A stretch of DNA of 64,000 bases. It comes from Enterovibrio sp. JCM 19048 (lineage in GTDB: Bacteria > Pseudomonadota > Gammaproteobacteria > Enterobacterales > Vibrionaceae). Where the stretch lies: assembly GCA_001310415.1 (NCBI GenBank), contig BAXE01000010.1:62001-126000 (forward strand), given 5' to 3'. This document shows positions 1-10,002 of this stretch, one piece after another. Every line of letters begins with the position of its first letter. Position 1 is the first letter of the stretch. The notes beneath the pieces were generated by a model that saw nothing but the letters and a program-made list of their open reading frames with translations, searched no databases and was not told the DNA's origin. A program made the position numbers and the translations under genes.

Positions 1-589
1 AATCTCTGTGGTCAGGGTAAGCAAAGTCCAGGCGATGCGCTGGGTTATGGCCAAGCAGGCGCAGCATATCCAGCATAACTTCCACTTCAGGGGTGAAGTC
101 AGAACGCCACACCGCAGCATTGTACAAGGTGCCTCGCAGCCAGCCTTTATAAGGAAAACCAACTTTCAGTTTGGCTTTGTTGAGTAAATTCACCCAATAG
201 GAGCGATTGGTTCCCGCAAGGTCAAAAATAATATCCTGATCGCCGACTTCCTTAAAATTGGCCATTTTCTCGGAGAAGGAAATTTGTCCTTTTCTATCCC
301 GGCCATGCAACACAACCGTGCGGTCGGCGAGATCTGACGGCATACCATATTGATAAGTCGACAATGCAACCAACGTGATTTCAGCGTTCGGGAAAAACTT
401 TCTCGCTTCAACCAGAAAAGGACGGGTAATGACTTGGTCGCCAAGCGCTGCGTGTCGAATAACCGCGATTTTTTTGATTTTGGCAGGGTCAAAATCGTTA
501 TTAAGGTAATTTTTTGCCGATTTAGACAGGTACGCGCCTTTTTCAAAACAAGCGTACTTAGACGAAATTGGGGCTTTGCTGAATTTCAT
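1..589 (-). CDS. GT9-family glycosyltransferase (heptosyltransferase-like), 3' end beyond window
   Basis: The visible 196 codons read openly from an ATG at 589 to the left edge, so the C-terminus is missing. The N-terminal part contains VIRHAALGDQVITRPFL, the Rossmann-like opening typical of glycosyltransferase family 9 (ADP-heptose:LPS heptosyltransferases), and later DLAGTNRSYWVNLL. The start overlaps the waaF stop as ATGA, indicating translational coupling in one operon. By context it probably transfers a sugar, likely a heptose, to LPS inner or outer core in the cytoplasm at the inner membrane. The exact acceptor cannot be read from sequence. No frameshift is visible in this part. Confidence 0.75.
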   Translation of the reverse strand, partial: MKFSKAPISSKYACFEKGAYLSKSAKNYLNNDFDPAKIKKIAVIRHAALGDQVITRPFLVEARKFFPNAEITLVALSTYQYGMPSDLADRTVVLHGRDRKGQISFSEKMANFKEVGDQDIIFDLAGTNRSYWVNLLNKAKLKVGFPYKGWLRGTLYNAAVWRSDFTPEVEVMLDMLRLLGHNPAHRLDFAYPDHRD

Positions 590-1633
590 TGATTATCCGG
601 TTGAACGCTTTGCGAAGGATGTTGATAAAGATTTAATACAGTTTGTGGTGCCAGGTCTTTCAGGCACTTCAAATGTCCAAATGGGCATTCCCGTTTAAAG
701 CAAGGGCGGCACTCAATATCGGTATTCACCACCTGGACTTTGTCCGTCAATGGAGGCGTATATTGCGGGGAACTGGAGCCGTAAATCGCGACAATGTTTG
801 CGCCTACCGATGCTGCTACGTGCATTAACCCTGAATCGTTGGTAAAAACGGTATGACAAGCTGCAAGCATGTCTACAGCATCAATGAGTGATGTTTTGCC
901 TGCGAGATCAAAGCAGTTACGCTGCAAATCCTCGGGGATAAGGTCAACAATGCTCTGGGTAACAGAGGTATCTTTGGGTCCGCCAAACAGGCAGATCTGG
1001 TTACCCGCTTCAATCAGTTTGGTGGCAACGTCAGCATAGTGGTTTTCAGGCCAGCGTTTGGCTGGACCAAATTCCGCACCGGGACAAATACCGATAAGCC
1101 GCTTGCCAGTATCAATGCCGAATTTTCCAAACACGCCTGTTGGTTAGCTAAATCTACAGTCAGTTTAGGAAAAGGCGTATCGGCCAACGAGACTTCGGAA
1201 AGCATGTCAGATTTGCTGTGCGCCAGCGCCACATAGCGTTCAACCATGTACTGGAAGACTTTTCGGTCTGGGCGCAGATCATTCAAAAGCCCGTAGCGCA
1301 TTTCTCCCTTCCAGCCCGTTCGCTTGGGTATTTTTGCAAACAGTGGGATAAGCGCTGACTTGGCGGAATTTGGCAAAATATAGGCGTGGCTGTAACCATT
1401 GCTACGAAGATTTTTCCCAAGTGTCCAGCGGGTCGTTAAATCAAACTGGCCATGCCCCACTGGCATCTCAATAGCATTGCGAACTTCTGGCATACGCTCA
1501 AGAATTGGCTTACACCAAGCTGGAGCTAGTACATCAATTTGCGCGTTGGGATGTTTTTCAAGCAGCCTCTTATAAAGCTCTGGGACATCACCATATCCCC
1601 CACCCAAGAGGGACCGATAATCAAAATATTCAT
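586..1633 (-). CDS. waaF: ADP-heptose:LPS heptosyltransferase II (two apparent frameshifts)
   Basis: The protein adds the second L,D-heptose to the LPS inner core. It opens with MNILIIGPSWVGDMVMSQS, the classic WaaF start, and later has GICPGAEFGPAKRWP and FTNDSGLMHVAASVG, the GT9 nucleotide-sugar signature. The reading frame is broken near 1577 and near 1117. Restoring one base at each place (a C before TTTATAAG and an A in an A-run) gives a continuous protein of about 349 residues, the normal length. It starts 1 bp after the stop of the upstream fusion gene and overlaps the next gene by 4 bp, so it belongs to the minus-strand LPS operon. Confidence 0.88.
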
Positions 1634-1634
1634 A

Positions 1635-3973
1635 TTAGTAGGTCAGTTTTTCGTCCCAATGAATGTCGTTGCGAACTACCTTTGCCGGGGTTCCGGCTGC
1701 GATGCAACCTTCAGGAATGCTTTTCGTGACAGTGCTGTTGATACCAACCACTGAGCCATTGCCAACGGTCGCACCTTTAAGCACGACTACGCCATCGGCA
1801 AGCCAGACGCGATCACCAATAGAGATGTCTTTGGCTTGGTTCAGGCGTTCGCCTGTCGATTTGTCAGTAATGTCGTGGCCATCACTGGTCATCAGTTTGA
1901 CGTTACGTGAAAACATGCAGTCGTTGCCAATGGTGAGGGTTGTGCCATTTTCCCGTGCCGAGAAATAGCATCCTTCGCCAATTACGCAGCGCTCACCAAT
2001 GATCAGGGTGCAGTTGTTTCCATCTAACTCAATGTGAACGCCTTTCAGGTTCGCACCATCTTTAAAGACGAGTTTGTTTCCCGAGCCGTGGATGGCAACC
2101 GTACATTTACGGATACGGTTTTTGGTGCCAAATTCCACCCGATTGCCTTTACGAATTTTTACCTCGTTGCGGGCAAGGAACTTCCATTTGGCGAACTTGT
2201 CTTTTTTAGGACTGAGTTTCCTAAACAAATACCCGCCCGTGATTTTCCGTGCCAGTGACATCACGCCGGTACGCGGGAAAATACCGATGCGGCGAATCAA
2301 ATACGGGTCTTCATGTACGGCCAGCGGCCCGCTGTTTGTGGCCACGGCGAAGGTGTAACCCAGTTCTTTAGCGATGGCTTTGCTGTCTTCGTTCCAGTCA
2401 CCGTAAGGGTAGGCGAATGACACCAGCTCATGGCCGAGCAATGCTTCCAGTTGGGCTTTGTTTTCCGCAATCTCCCTGAATTGCTCTTCGCGGCTGAGGG
2501 TATCGAGATGCGGGTGGGTCAGGGTGTGACCGCCGAATTCGATATGTCCAGAATCAGCCATGGCTTTGATTTCTTCTGCTGTCATCAGATCAAAGCGCTT
2601 TTCCGGGGTTTGCGGGTGTTCAACATCCCAACGGTTAAAGTCCACGCCTGTCACTGTGTAAACCACGGCCTTGAAGTTGTACTTCTTCAGCAGAGGCAAC
2701 ATCAGGGTGAAGTTGTCTTTAAAACCATCATCTACTGTAAGCATACAGTAACGCTTTCCGGCTTCGAGACGCGAGATGAGATTCTTCTCTTTGAGATCTG
2801 AGAAGGTCAGCGTTTCAAACCCCAGGCGTTTTAGCAGCTTCAGGTGATTTTCAAACATCTTGATGTCTAGGTAAGGGCCAATGCTGCCTTTGCCTGCGTC
2901 ATTGTCGATAAAGCGGTGGTACATCAGCACCGGGATGTCTTTACGCTTGGTATAGACATAAACCGACTGATAGATGGTTTCGATATGGGTTACGATGTTT
3001 TGCAGATCGTAGCTTTGCTTGACCGTTTCCGTTGCGGCTGGGTCGCAATGCGGCGAAGCCAGCGCCAGCTCAATCTGCGCCGGGATCTCGGAAAAGTCGA
3101 TATCCAGCTCTTTCTTGCCGATGTCACCAAAATTGGTTGCCATAGCGTGGCGGATATTGTCGCTGTCGACAGGGCCGATATTGATGGCTTCGCCGATGGC
3201 CAGGGTAGGGCGGCCGCACAATAGTGATTCCATGGCCACGCGGCCTGCGCCAACGACCAGGTCGGCATTGGCCATCATGGCGGGGACATCGTCAACATAA
3301 CCCACGAAATCGGCTTTGCCTTTGAACTTGTCAAAGCGTGCATCCGGCGTCGTGCCGGTAACGATTTTGACGTCGTATTTTTCGAGATCGACGCATTCAC
3401 CCAGCAAGCGGTAGCAAAGGTCGCCTTTGGGGCCGCTCAGGCGGCCGATGATAGCAATGACTTTGCGCTTGTTCTGCGGTGCGTCCACCCACTGGTAGCG
3501 CGCGGTATCGATACCGTTGCGGCTGACCTCCAGTGTTTCTGCAGGAACGTTCAGGTCGTCAATCAACTGGTGGTAAATGGCTTCACACACCGGCATTGCC
3601 TTGTTGCCCATGGCGTGAAATTTCTTACGCGAGGCATGCACAGGCTGGCGGCCATGAACGGTGGTCACCATTGGGGTGCCGGTCAGCTTACAGGCAACAT
3701 GACAACTCCAGCTTGAGGCGCGGGAGTGGGCGTGCACCATCTGGATATTGTGCTTTTTGATAAGGTAAACCAGATAGGCCACGTGCCAGAAACGGCGCGG
3801 AATACTGCGCTTGTTAAAGCGCAGTTTGAAAACGGGCCGTCGTGTGGCTTGGTCAGCGTATCGGAGACATAAAACACATTGTGTCCGCGCTGGGTCAGCT
3901 CATTGCCCACTGTGGTTGCGTATACCTCAGCTCCGGTCACTTCCAACTGGGAGAGGGCCATCAAAATATTCAT
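1635..3973 (-). CDS. three-domain fusion: GT4 glycosyltransferase, NodB-type polysaccharide deacetylase, hexapeptide acyltransferase
   Basis: After repairing one lost T near 3826 the protein is about 779 residues. Residues 1-345 look like a GT4 glycosyltransferase (MNILMALSQLEVTGAEVYA start; VVGAGRVAMESLLCGRPTLA near 240-260). Residues about 347-580 are a carbohydrate esterase 4 (NodB) domain with the catalytic pieces TVDDG (413-417), HTLTHPH (483-489) and FAYPYG (520-525). Residues about 604-779 form a left-handed beta-helix acyltransferase of the CatB/WbbJ type (IGDRVWLADGVVVLKGATVG, AGTPAKVV). All motifs are intact. It lies 12 bp after the lpxM-type gene and directly before waaF, so a role in LPS core or other surface glycan assembly is likely: sugar transfer, N-deacetylation and O-acetylation in one chain. 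Substrates are unknown. Confidence 0.8.
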
Positions 3974-3985
3974 CGAATTCCTTTC

Positions 3986-4926
3986 CTAGTAAAGCTGGGT
4001 GCCATCCGGACGCGAGCGCAGCAGGTTCATGATCCACATGTATTGCCCCGGGTCCTGCGCCAGAAACTGCTCGATACGCTCATTCATCATGCGGGCATCG
4101 GTTTCTTCGCTGCCGGATGGGAATGGGTCGAGCGGTGGTTGCACAATCACTTCAAAGTTACCGGTTTCGCGGTTGTACACCGGCATCAGCGGCACAATCT
4201 TGGCGCGGCTGAGTGTGGCCAGTTTACCCAGGCCTGAAAGCGTGGCTTTCTGGGTGGCGAAGAAAGGCACGAACACGCTGTGCTCTGGGCCGTGGTCTTC
4301 ATCCGGCAGGTAATAACCCAGGTAACCTTCGCGAATCGATTTGATAAAGGCTTGATGCCGTCTGCACGTTCGTGGGTGCGGCCGCCGTATTTCAGGCGCT
4401 GCACGTTCATCAACCAGTCGGCGACTCTGTTCTTTTGCTTTTTAATCATGGCTGCCACCGGCAGACCACGGGAAGCGAGCTGCACCGCAGGGTAATCAAT
4501 CGCCCAGCTGTGAGGCACCAGAAGGATCACCTTCTCGCCTTTGTCGACCAGTTCAGTGAGGATTTCCTCATTGCGGAACAGGGTACGTTTTTCCAGATAG
4601 CGCTTGCTGCGCATCATGATGGTGGCAAAACCCAGCATGACGCAGCCGGCATTGATGTAGCTCTGCTCGAGGATCGCGAAACGCTCTTCCTCGGTTTTCT
4701 CCGGGAAGCAATGTTCAAGGTTGGCCACCGCACGCTTTTTGGCGCGGTTATTCATTCTCACCAAGCGTTTGGCGAGAAACTCAGCCAGTTTGTCACGCAG
4801 GCGGAAAGGGATGAATGCCAAGATGCCGGCAAACAGGATGCCCAGCCAGGTACCCCAATAGCGTGGGTGCACAAAGGCCCACTCAAAAGTTGGCAGGTAA
4901 GAGCTGGTGGTTGAATCTTTGCTCAT
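3986..4926 (-). CDS. lpxM: lipid A late acyltransferase, LpxM/LpxL family (one apparent frameshift)
   Basis: This inner-membrane enzyme adds a secondary acyl chain to Kdo-lipid A. The sequence VPHSWAIDYPAV carries the family HX4D catalytic motif. A membrane-anchor segment (YWGTWLGILFAGILAFIPF) is near the N-terminus. The frame is broken near 4345; one extra T in a T-run restores about 313 residues, the usual length. It heads the minus-strand envelope operon downstream of the hldD terminator. In Vibrio the equivalent enzyme may use a hydroxylated acyl chain (LpxN), so the symbol is provisional and donor specificity is not visible. Confidence 0.8.
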
Positions 4927-4956
4927 AAGGAAATGTTTTACTTTGCCTGTCAGAAG

Positions 4957-4981
4957 AGAAAACGGGCCGTGGCCCGTTTTT
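4957..4981 (-). terminator. intrinsic terminator after hldD
   Basis: An 8-bp stem AACGGGCC/GGCCCGTT with a 2-base loop is followed on the minus strand by TTCTCTT. It lies 6 bp past the hldD stop and separates hldD from the lpxM-type gene. Confidence 0.7.
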
Positions 4982-4986
4982 GCCCA

Positions 4987-5927
4987 TTACTTGTTAAGTA
5001 AGGTCATGTACTCAGCGACACCTTCCGCTACGGTCTTGAATTCGTGCGGGTAACCAGCGGCGCGGACTTTGGTCAGGTCAGCTGGGTGTAAGCCTGGTAG
5101 CGGCCTTTCAGGTGATCCGGGAATGGAATTTCTTCTACCTGGCCCTTGCCGTGGTGCTTGATCACCGCGTCTGCCACTGCGCGAAACGGTTCTGCGCGGC
5201 CGGTACCACAGTTGAAGATGCCGGATTTACCATTTTGCCAGAACCACAGGTTCATCTTGCACACATCGCCAACGTAAACGAAATCGCGCTTGAAGGTATC
5301 GCTGCCTTCAAACAGTTTCGGGTTGTGGCCGTCTTTGATTTGGTTGTTCAGGTGGAATGCCACCGACGCATGCTGCCTTTGTGGCTTTCGCGTGGGCCGT
5401 AGACGTTGAAGTAACGGAAGCCGGTGATTTGCGACAGGGTTTCGCCGTGTGCTTCAGCATCTGCCAAATGCGGCGTACGTAGTTGTCGAACAGCTGCTTC
5501 GAGTAACCGTAAACGTTGAGCGCGCCTTCGTATTGTGGCTCTTCGATAAAGTCATGGTCACGGCCGCCGTAAGTTGCCGCAGAAGATGCGTACAGGAACG
5601 GGATTTCGCGCTCCAGACAGTAATGCAGCAGCTCTTTTGAGTACTCATAGTTGTTGAGCATCATGTACTTGCCGTCCCACTCTGTGGTCGCAGAACATGC
5701 ACCTTCGTGGAATACTGCTTCGATAGGACCGAAGTCGTCACCCGCCATGATCTGGGTGATGAAGTCTTCTTTATCCATGTAATCAGCAATGTCCAGATCA
5801 ACCAGGTTGATGAACTTGGTACCGTCTTTCAGGTTGTCGACAACCAGAATGTCGTTGTAGCCCTGTTCATTCAGCGCTTTAACCAGATTGCTGCCGATCA
5901 TGCCGCGCCGCCAGTCACTATAATCAT
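4987..5927 (-). CDS. hldD: ADP-L-glycero-D-manno-heptose 6-epimerase (four apparent frameshifts)
   Basis: The enzyme makes the heptose donor used by WaaF. The start reads ATG ATT ATA GTG ACT GGC GGC, the MIIVTGG Rossmann NADP site, followed by [15 protein letters not shown]. The short-chain dehydrogenase catalytic Tyr/Lys is in [13 protein letters not shown] and the C-terminus ends near [19 protein letters not shown]. Four single-base losses (near 5905, 5463, 5369 and 5082) break the frame; repair gives about 314 residues. Four hits in a gene needed for normal LPS, with all catalytic residues kept, argue for sequencing error. It forms a functional group with waaF and the GT9 gene. Confidence 0.9.
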
Positions 5928-6034
5928 ATCTTTACCTAAATTCTGTTGACCTGAATTATGAGAAGACCCGCCATTACATTGTTGGCGGCTGTGATACTAT
6001 TTCCCTTTCTGGGCTTGAGGATAGCAGTTTAACC

Positions 6035-6697
6035 ATGAAAACCCGTGATCGCATTATTCATTCTGCGCTGGCGCTCTTTAACGAGCAGGGTGAGCCAAAC
6101 GTCACCACCAATCACATCGCTGCCGATCTCGGAATAAGCCCGGGAAACCTGTATTACCACTTCCGTAATAAGGAAGAGATTATACACAGTATTTTTGATC
6201 AATACGCGCGCGATCTTTCCATGGGTTTCCAGCCGGAAGTGCCTGCGGAATCTGATGAACAGCGCCTGTTGGCATACCTTGATGCCACTTTCCAGTTGAT
6301 GTGGCGGTACCGCTTTTTCTACGCCAACCTACCCGATATTTTAAGCCGCGATGCCGAGCTGCAGCAGAAATACCTGGCTGCTCAGCAGGCACTGAAAGCG
6401 AACCTGTTTACCATGTTGAGCCGATTCCGAGATACCGGCTGGCTGGATATGGATAACAAAGAGCTTGAATCCTTGTGCAGCACCCTGAAACTGGTGGCAT
6501 CAAGCTGGATTTTCTACCAAAGCGCCCAGGCTCCGGCTGCCAAAGTCACCCCGCTGGTGATCTACCAGGGCGTGCTGCAAATCCTAAATATGGTGTCGCC
6601 AATGACCACCGAAAAAGGGCGTGCCGTGGTTGCAGAGCTTGTCAGCCATTACCGCACCCGTATGGAAAGCAGCCAGACGATAAGCGGGCAGGCGTGA
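6035..6697 (+). CDS. TetR/AcrR-family transcriptional regulator
   Basis: The 220-residue intact protein has an N-terminal TetR helix-turn-helix (ALALFNEQGEPNVTTNHIAA, then SPGNLYYHFRNKEEI) and a ligand-binding C-terminal part of the usual size. It is divergent from hldD (about 107 bp apart) and lies 198 bp upstream of kbl-tdh. A perfect palindrome between it and kbl (6828-6845) has the form of a TetR-family operator, so local control of kbl-tdh is possible. The ligand and targets are unknown. Confidence 0.8.
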   Translation: MKTRDRIIHSALALFNEQGEPNVTTNHIAADLGISPGNLYYHFRNKEEIIHSIFDQYARDLSMGFQPEVPAESDEQRLLAYLDATFQLMWRYRFFYANLPDILSRDAELQQKYLAAQQALKANLFTMLSRFRDTGWLDMDNKELESLCSTLKLVASSWIFYQSAQAPAAKVTPLVIYQGVLQILNMVSPMTTEKGRAVVAELVSHYRTRMESSQTISGQA

Positions 6698-6784
6698 TCC
6701 AGTGCAATAAGATGTACTAATTACATAGACGCAACCTTTCACACAACTCTATCATCGACCTTCATACTGATATGTCATACTGTA

Positions 6785-6816
6785 AGCTGATTCTGTTTTA
6801 GACGAATCGGCTTTTC
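6785..6816 (+). terminator. possible weak terminator after the TetR gene
   Basis: AGCTGATTC and GAATCGGCT can pair (one G-U) around a 10-base loop and are followed by TTTT. The U-tract is short, so this is tentative. Confidence 0.35.
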
Positions 6817-6827
6817 GGTGTCACATT

Positions 6828-6845
6828 GCTGATAGTGTTATCAGC
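6828..6845. promoter_or_regulatory. perfect 18-bp palindrome upstream of kbl
   Basis: GCTGATA GTGT TATCAGC is a perfect 7-bp inverted repeat with a 4-base spacer, 51 bp before the kbl start and 131 bp after the TetR gene. The form fits a dimeric repressor site. Assignment to the neighbouring TetR protein is inference. Confidence 0.45.
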
Positions 6846-6895
6846 AAAATGCGATAATGCCCAACCTGTTCCTGTTTCCATTGATGGAGTGAGCG

Positions 6896-8088
6896 ATGAC
6901 TGCCGCTTTTTACCAGCAAATCCGCCAGCAGCTTGAAGAAGTCAAAGCTGAAGGCCTATACAAAGATGAACGCGTGATCACGTCTGCCCAGCAGGCGAAC
7001 ATTTCAGTGACCTCCGGTGACGAAGTCCTGAACTTCTGTGCCAACAACTACCTGGGCCTGGCAAACCACCCTGCGCTGATTGAAGCGGCGAAAGCAGGCA
7101 TGGACGAGCACGGTTTTGGTATGGCCTCTGTGCGCTTTATCTGCGGCACCCAGGATTCACACAAAGTGCTGGAGCAGAAACTTTCTGCTTTCCTTGGCAT
7201 GGAAGACACCATTCTGTACTCCTCCTGTTTTGATGCCAACGCCGGCCTGTTTGAAACCATTCTGGGGGCGGAAGATGCGATCATTTCCGATGCGCTGAAC
7301 CATGCGTCAATCATCGACGGCGTGCGCCTGTGTAAAGCGATGCGTTTCCGCTATTCCAACAACAACATGGAAGAGCTGGAGCAGCAACTGATCGCGGCTA
7401 AAGAAGCCGGTGCGCGCAACACCCTGGTGGTGACTGACGGCGTATTCTCTATGGACGGCGTGGTGGCGAACCTGCCTGCGATTTGCGATCTGGCGGAAAA
7501 TACGGCGCGCTGGTGATGGTCGATGACTCTCACGCCGTGGGCTTTATGGGCGCAAACGGCCGTGGTACCCACGAATACCATGACGTGATTGACCGCATCG
7601 ACATCATCACCGGTACCTGGGCAAAGCCATGGGCGGTGCGTCAGGCGGTTACACCTCGGGCAAGAAAGAAGTGATCGACTGGCTGCGTCAGCGTTCGCGT
7701 CCATACCTGTTCTCCAACTCACTGGCACCGGCTATCGTGTCTGCCTCAATCCGCGTGATTGATCTGCTGGCAGAAAGCGGCGCGCTGCGTGACCAACTTT
7801 GGGACAACGCCAACCACTTCCGTGCACGCATGAGCGAAGCGGGTTTTACCCTAGCAGGTGCTGATCACGCGATCATCTGTGATGCTGGGCGATGCCAAAG
7901 TGGCAGCAGAATTTTCTGAGCGCATGATGAAAGAAGGTATCTACGTAGTGGGCTTCTCCTTCCCGGTTGTACCAAAAGGTCAGGCGCGTATCCGTACACA
8001 AATGTCCGCTGCGCACAGCCGTGAGCAACTGGACAAGGCCATCGACGCCTTTATCAAAGTCGGTAAAGAAATGAACCTGATTGGGTAA
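6896..8088 (+). CDS. kbl: glycine C-acetyltransferase (2-amino-3-ketobutyrate CoA ligase), three apparent frameshifts
   Basis: With Tdh this PLP enzyme degrades threonine to glycine and acetyl-CoA. Recognisable parts are [16 protein letters not shown] near the N-terminus, [19 protein letters not shown] (PLP contacts), and [18 protein letters not shown] around the PLP-lysine region. Frames break near 7501 (lost A), 7618 (lost C) and 7880 (two Cs lost from CCC). Repair gives 398 residues, the same length as the E. coli enzyme. The gene is 8 bp upstream of tdh, so they form an operon. Confidence 0.9.
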
Positions 8089-8096
8089 GTAAGACG

Positions 8097-9137
8097 ATGA
8101 CGAACAAAATGAAAGCGCTGGCAAAACTGAAAGCAGAACCTGGGATCTGGATGACAGAGACCAAGTTGCCAGAGCTGGGTCACAATGACCTGCTGATCAA
8201 AATCCGCAAGACCGCGATTTGCGGCACTGACGTTCACATCTACAACTGGGACGAGTGGTCACAAAAAACCATTCCTGTGCCTATGGTTGTCGGTCACGAA
8301 TACGTGGGCGAAGTGGTGGGTATCGGTCAGGAAGTGCGTGGTTTTGCCATTGGTGACCGCGTTTCAGGCGAAGGCCACATCACCTGTGGTCACTGCCGCA
8401 ACTGCCGTGCTGGCCGCACCCACCTGTGCCGTAACACTATCGGTGTGGGTGTAAACCGTGAAGGCGCGTTTGCTGAATACCTGGTGATCCCAGCGTTCAA
8501 CGCGTTCAAGATCCCGGAAGATATTTCTGACGATCTGGCGTCAATCTTCGACCCGTTCGGTAACGCGGTGCACACTGCGCTGTCGTTCGACCTGGTGGGT
8601 GAAGATGTGCTGATCACCGGTGCCGGCCCAATCGGTATCATGGCCGCAGCGGTAGCAAAACACGTTGGCGCGCGCCACGTGGTGATCACGGATGTGAACG
8701 AATACCGTCTGGAACTGGCACGTAAAATGGGCGTCACCCGCGCAGTGAACGTGGCAGAAGAGAAACTGGAAGACGTGATGGCCGAGCTTGGCATGCGTGA
8801 AGGTTTCGACGTGGGTTTGGAAATGTCCGGCAACCCGTCAGCGTTCAACTCCATGCTGAAAACCATGAACCACGGTGGCCGTATCGCGCTGCTGGGTATT
8901 CCGCCATCAGACATGGGTATCGACTGGAACCAGGTGATCTTCAAAGGTCTGGTTATCAAGGGTATCTACGGCCGCGAAATGTTCGAAACCTGGTACAAGA
9001 TGGCGAGCCTGATCCAGTCTGGTCTGGACCTGAGCCCAATCATCACTCACCACTACAGCGTGGATGAGTTCCAGGAAGGCTTCGACGTGATGCGTTCGGG
9101 TCAGTCGGGCAAGGTAATCCTCGACTGGACCAAATAG
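8097..9137 (+). CDS. tdh: L-threonine 3-dehydrogenase
   Basis: This intact 346-residue zinc-dependent medium-chain dehydrogenase oxidises threonine to 2-amino-3-ketobutyrate with NAD. The catalytic zinc region is AICGTDVH plus GHEYVGEV, the structural zinc site is [15 protein letters not shown], and the NAD-binding loop is [15 protein letters not shown]. It follows kbl by 8 bp and feeds its product to Kbl. The SD-like AAGACG just before the ATG is weak, consistent with coupling to kbl. Confidence 0.96.
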   Translation: MTNKMKALAKLKAEPGIWMTETKLPELGHNDLLIKIRKTAICGTDVHIYNWDEWSQKTIPVPMVVGHEYVGEVVGIGQEVRGFAIGDRVSGEGHITCGHCRNCRAGRTHLCRNTIGVGVNREGAFAEYLVIPAFNAFKIPEDISDDLASIFDPFGNAVHTALSFDLVGEDVLITGAGPIGIMAAAVAKHVGARHVVITDVNEYRLELARKMGVTRAVNVAEEKLEDVMAELGMREGFDVGLEMSGNPSAFNSMLKTMNHGGRIALLGIPPSDMGIDWNQVIFKGLVIKGIYGREMFETWYKMASLIQSGLDLSPIITHHYSVDEFQEGFDVMRSGQSGKVILDWTK

Positions 9138-9147
9138 CATTGTCATA

Positions 9148-9225
9148 TGGGCATTTATACGGCGTTATCGTTCGACTCACATAGTGGAACTATGCATCGC
9201 GAACTCTGCCTTGTCTAAACGCCCA
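9148..9225. repeat. long imperfect hairpin element downstream of tdh
   Basis: The left arm begins TGGGCATTTATACGGCG and the right arm ends TTGTCTAAACGCCCA; they pair over most of their length. The centre is CATAG TGGAA CTATG. The symmetry axis of outer arms and centre coincides at about 9187, so this is one 78-bp near-palindrome. It has no U-run of its own and sits between tdh and its terminator. It may be an interspersed repetitive element; no second copy was noticed in this window. Confidence 0.55.
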
Positions 9226-9246
9226 CTTGACTGCAGCTCAAGATAG

Positions 9247-9271
9247 AAAACCCGCTTCGGCGGGTTTTTTT
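9247..9271. terminator. bidirectional intrinsic terminator between tdh and yibQ
   Basis: AAAACCCGC TTCG GCGGGTTTTTTT: a GC-rich stem, UUCG-type loop and T-run on the plus strand, and an A-run giving U on the minus strand. It serves convergent tdh and yibQ. Confidence 0.88.
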
Positions 9272-9985
9272 AATGCTTGAGCGCCAGTGAAACCGGTACG
9301 AGTTCGACTTCATCCTGCAGATGTGGCAACGCCTCCTGCAAGGTTTGCAGCGTGACCGGAAAAGGGTGGGCGATCACCACGGCAATGCCCCGGCGCTTGG
9401 CCTGGCGGACGGCAAGGCTGAGCTGTTGGTCGATGAAAGCGCGGGTCTGGATATGGTCGAGAAACACGTGACGGCGGTTGGTGGCAAGGCCGTGTGCTTT
9501 GGCGATGCGTTGGGCGACGGTTTTCGGGGTGGTGCGACTGTCGATAAAGCCAGTTGATGGGTTTTCAGTTCGGCCATCACCCAGTGCATAGGCTGATCTT
9601 TTTCTGTGAGTAAGCTGCCCATATGGTTGTTCACCGCCACCGCCTGAGGCACCCGGTACAGGGCTTCGCGGATCGCGTGGGAGATGTCTGCTTGCGTCAT
9701 GGCAAGGGTTAGCGCTCCCGGCTCCTGCGGTGTACCGTCAGGACTTTGCATCGGCAAATGCAGCAGCACTTCGCGGTGCTGACTGAGGGCGGAGAGAGCA
9801 ACTGCGGTGTCGAATTCGGTAAAGGGAATAACGGAAACACTGACTTGCGGCGGCAATGCAGCCACTTCGCGCGGCATCATGTCATAGCCCAAATCGTCAA
9901 TGATAATGGCAAGCTTTGGCTTGGCCTGCGCCAAGGCAGACCAAGAGAGAAGGAGCAGGGCGGTGACAGTGACAATCCTTTGCAT
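9270..9985 (-). CDS. yibQ: divergent polysaccharide deacetylase YibQ (one apparent frameshift)
   Basis: A signal peptide (MQRIVTVTALLLLSWSALAQA) is followed by KPKLAIIIDDLGYD, the hallmark of the divergent polysaccharide deacetylase family, and NNHMGSLLTE. One lost T near 9553 breaks the frame; repair gives about 238 residues ending AHPFPVTLQTLQEALPHL and a short tail. It lies 17 bp downstream of envC on the same strand, the common envC-yibQ order. The product is expected in the periplasm; its substrate is not established from sequence. Confidence 0.82.
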
Positions 9986-10002
9986 CTGTGACCTTCTTGA
10001 CG

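Noticed and set aside
2990-3268. Alternative frames inside the three-domain fusion gene
   Set aside because: Low-complexity shadow frames with no conserved motif; the main frame carries all catalytic residues.
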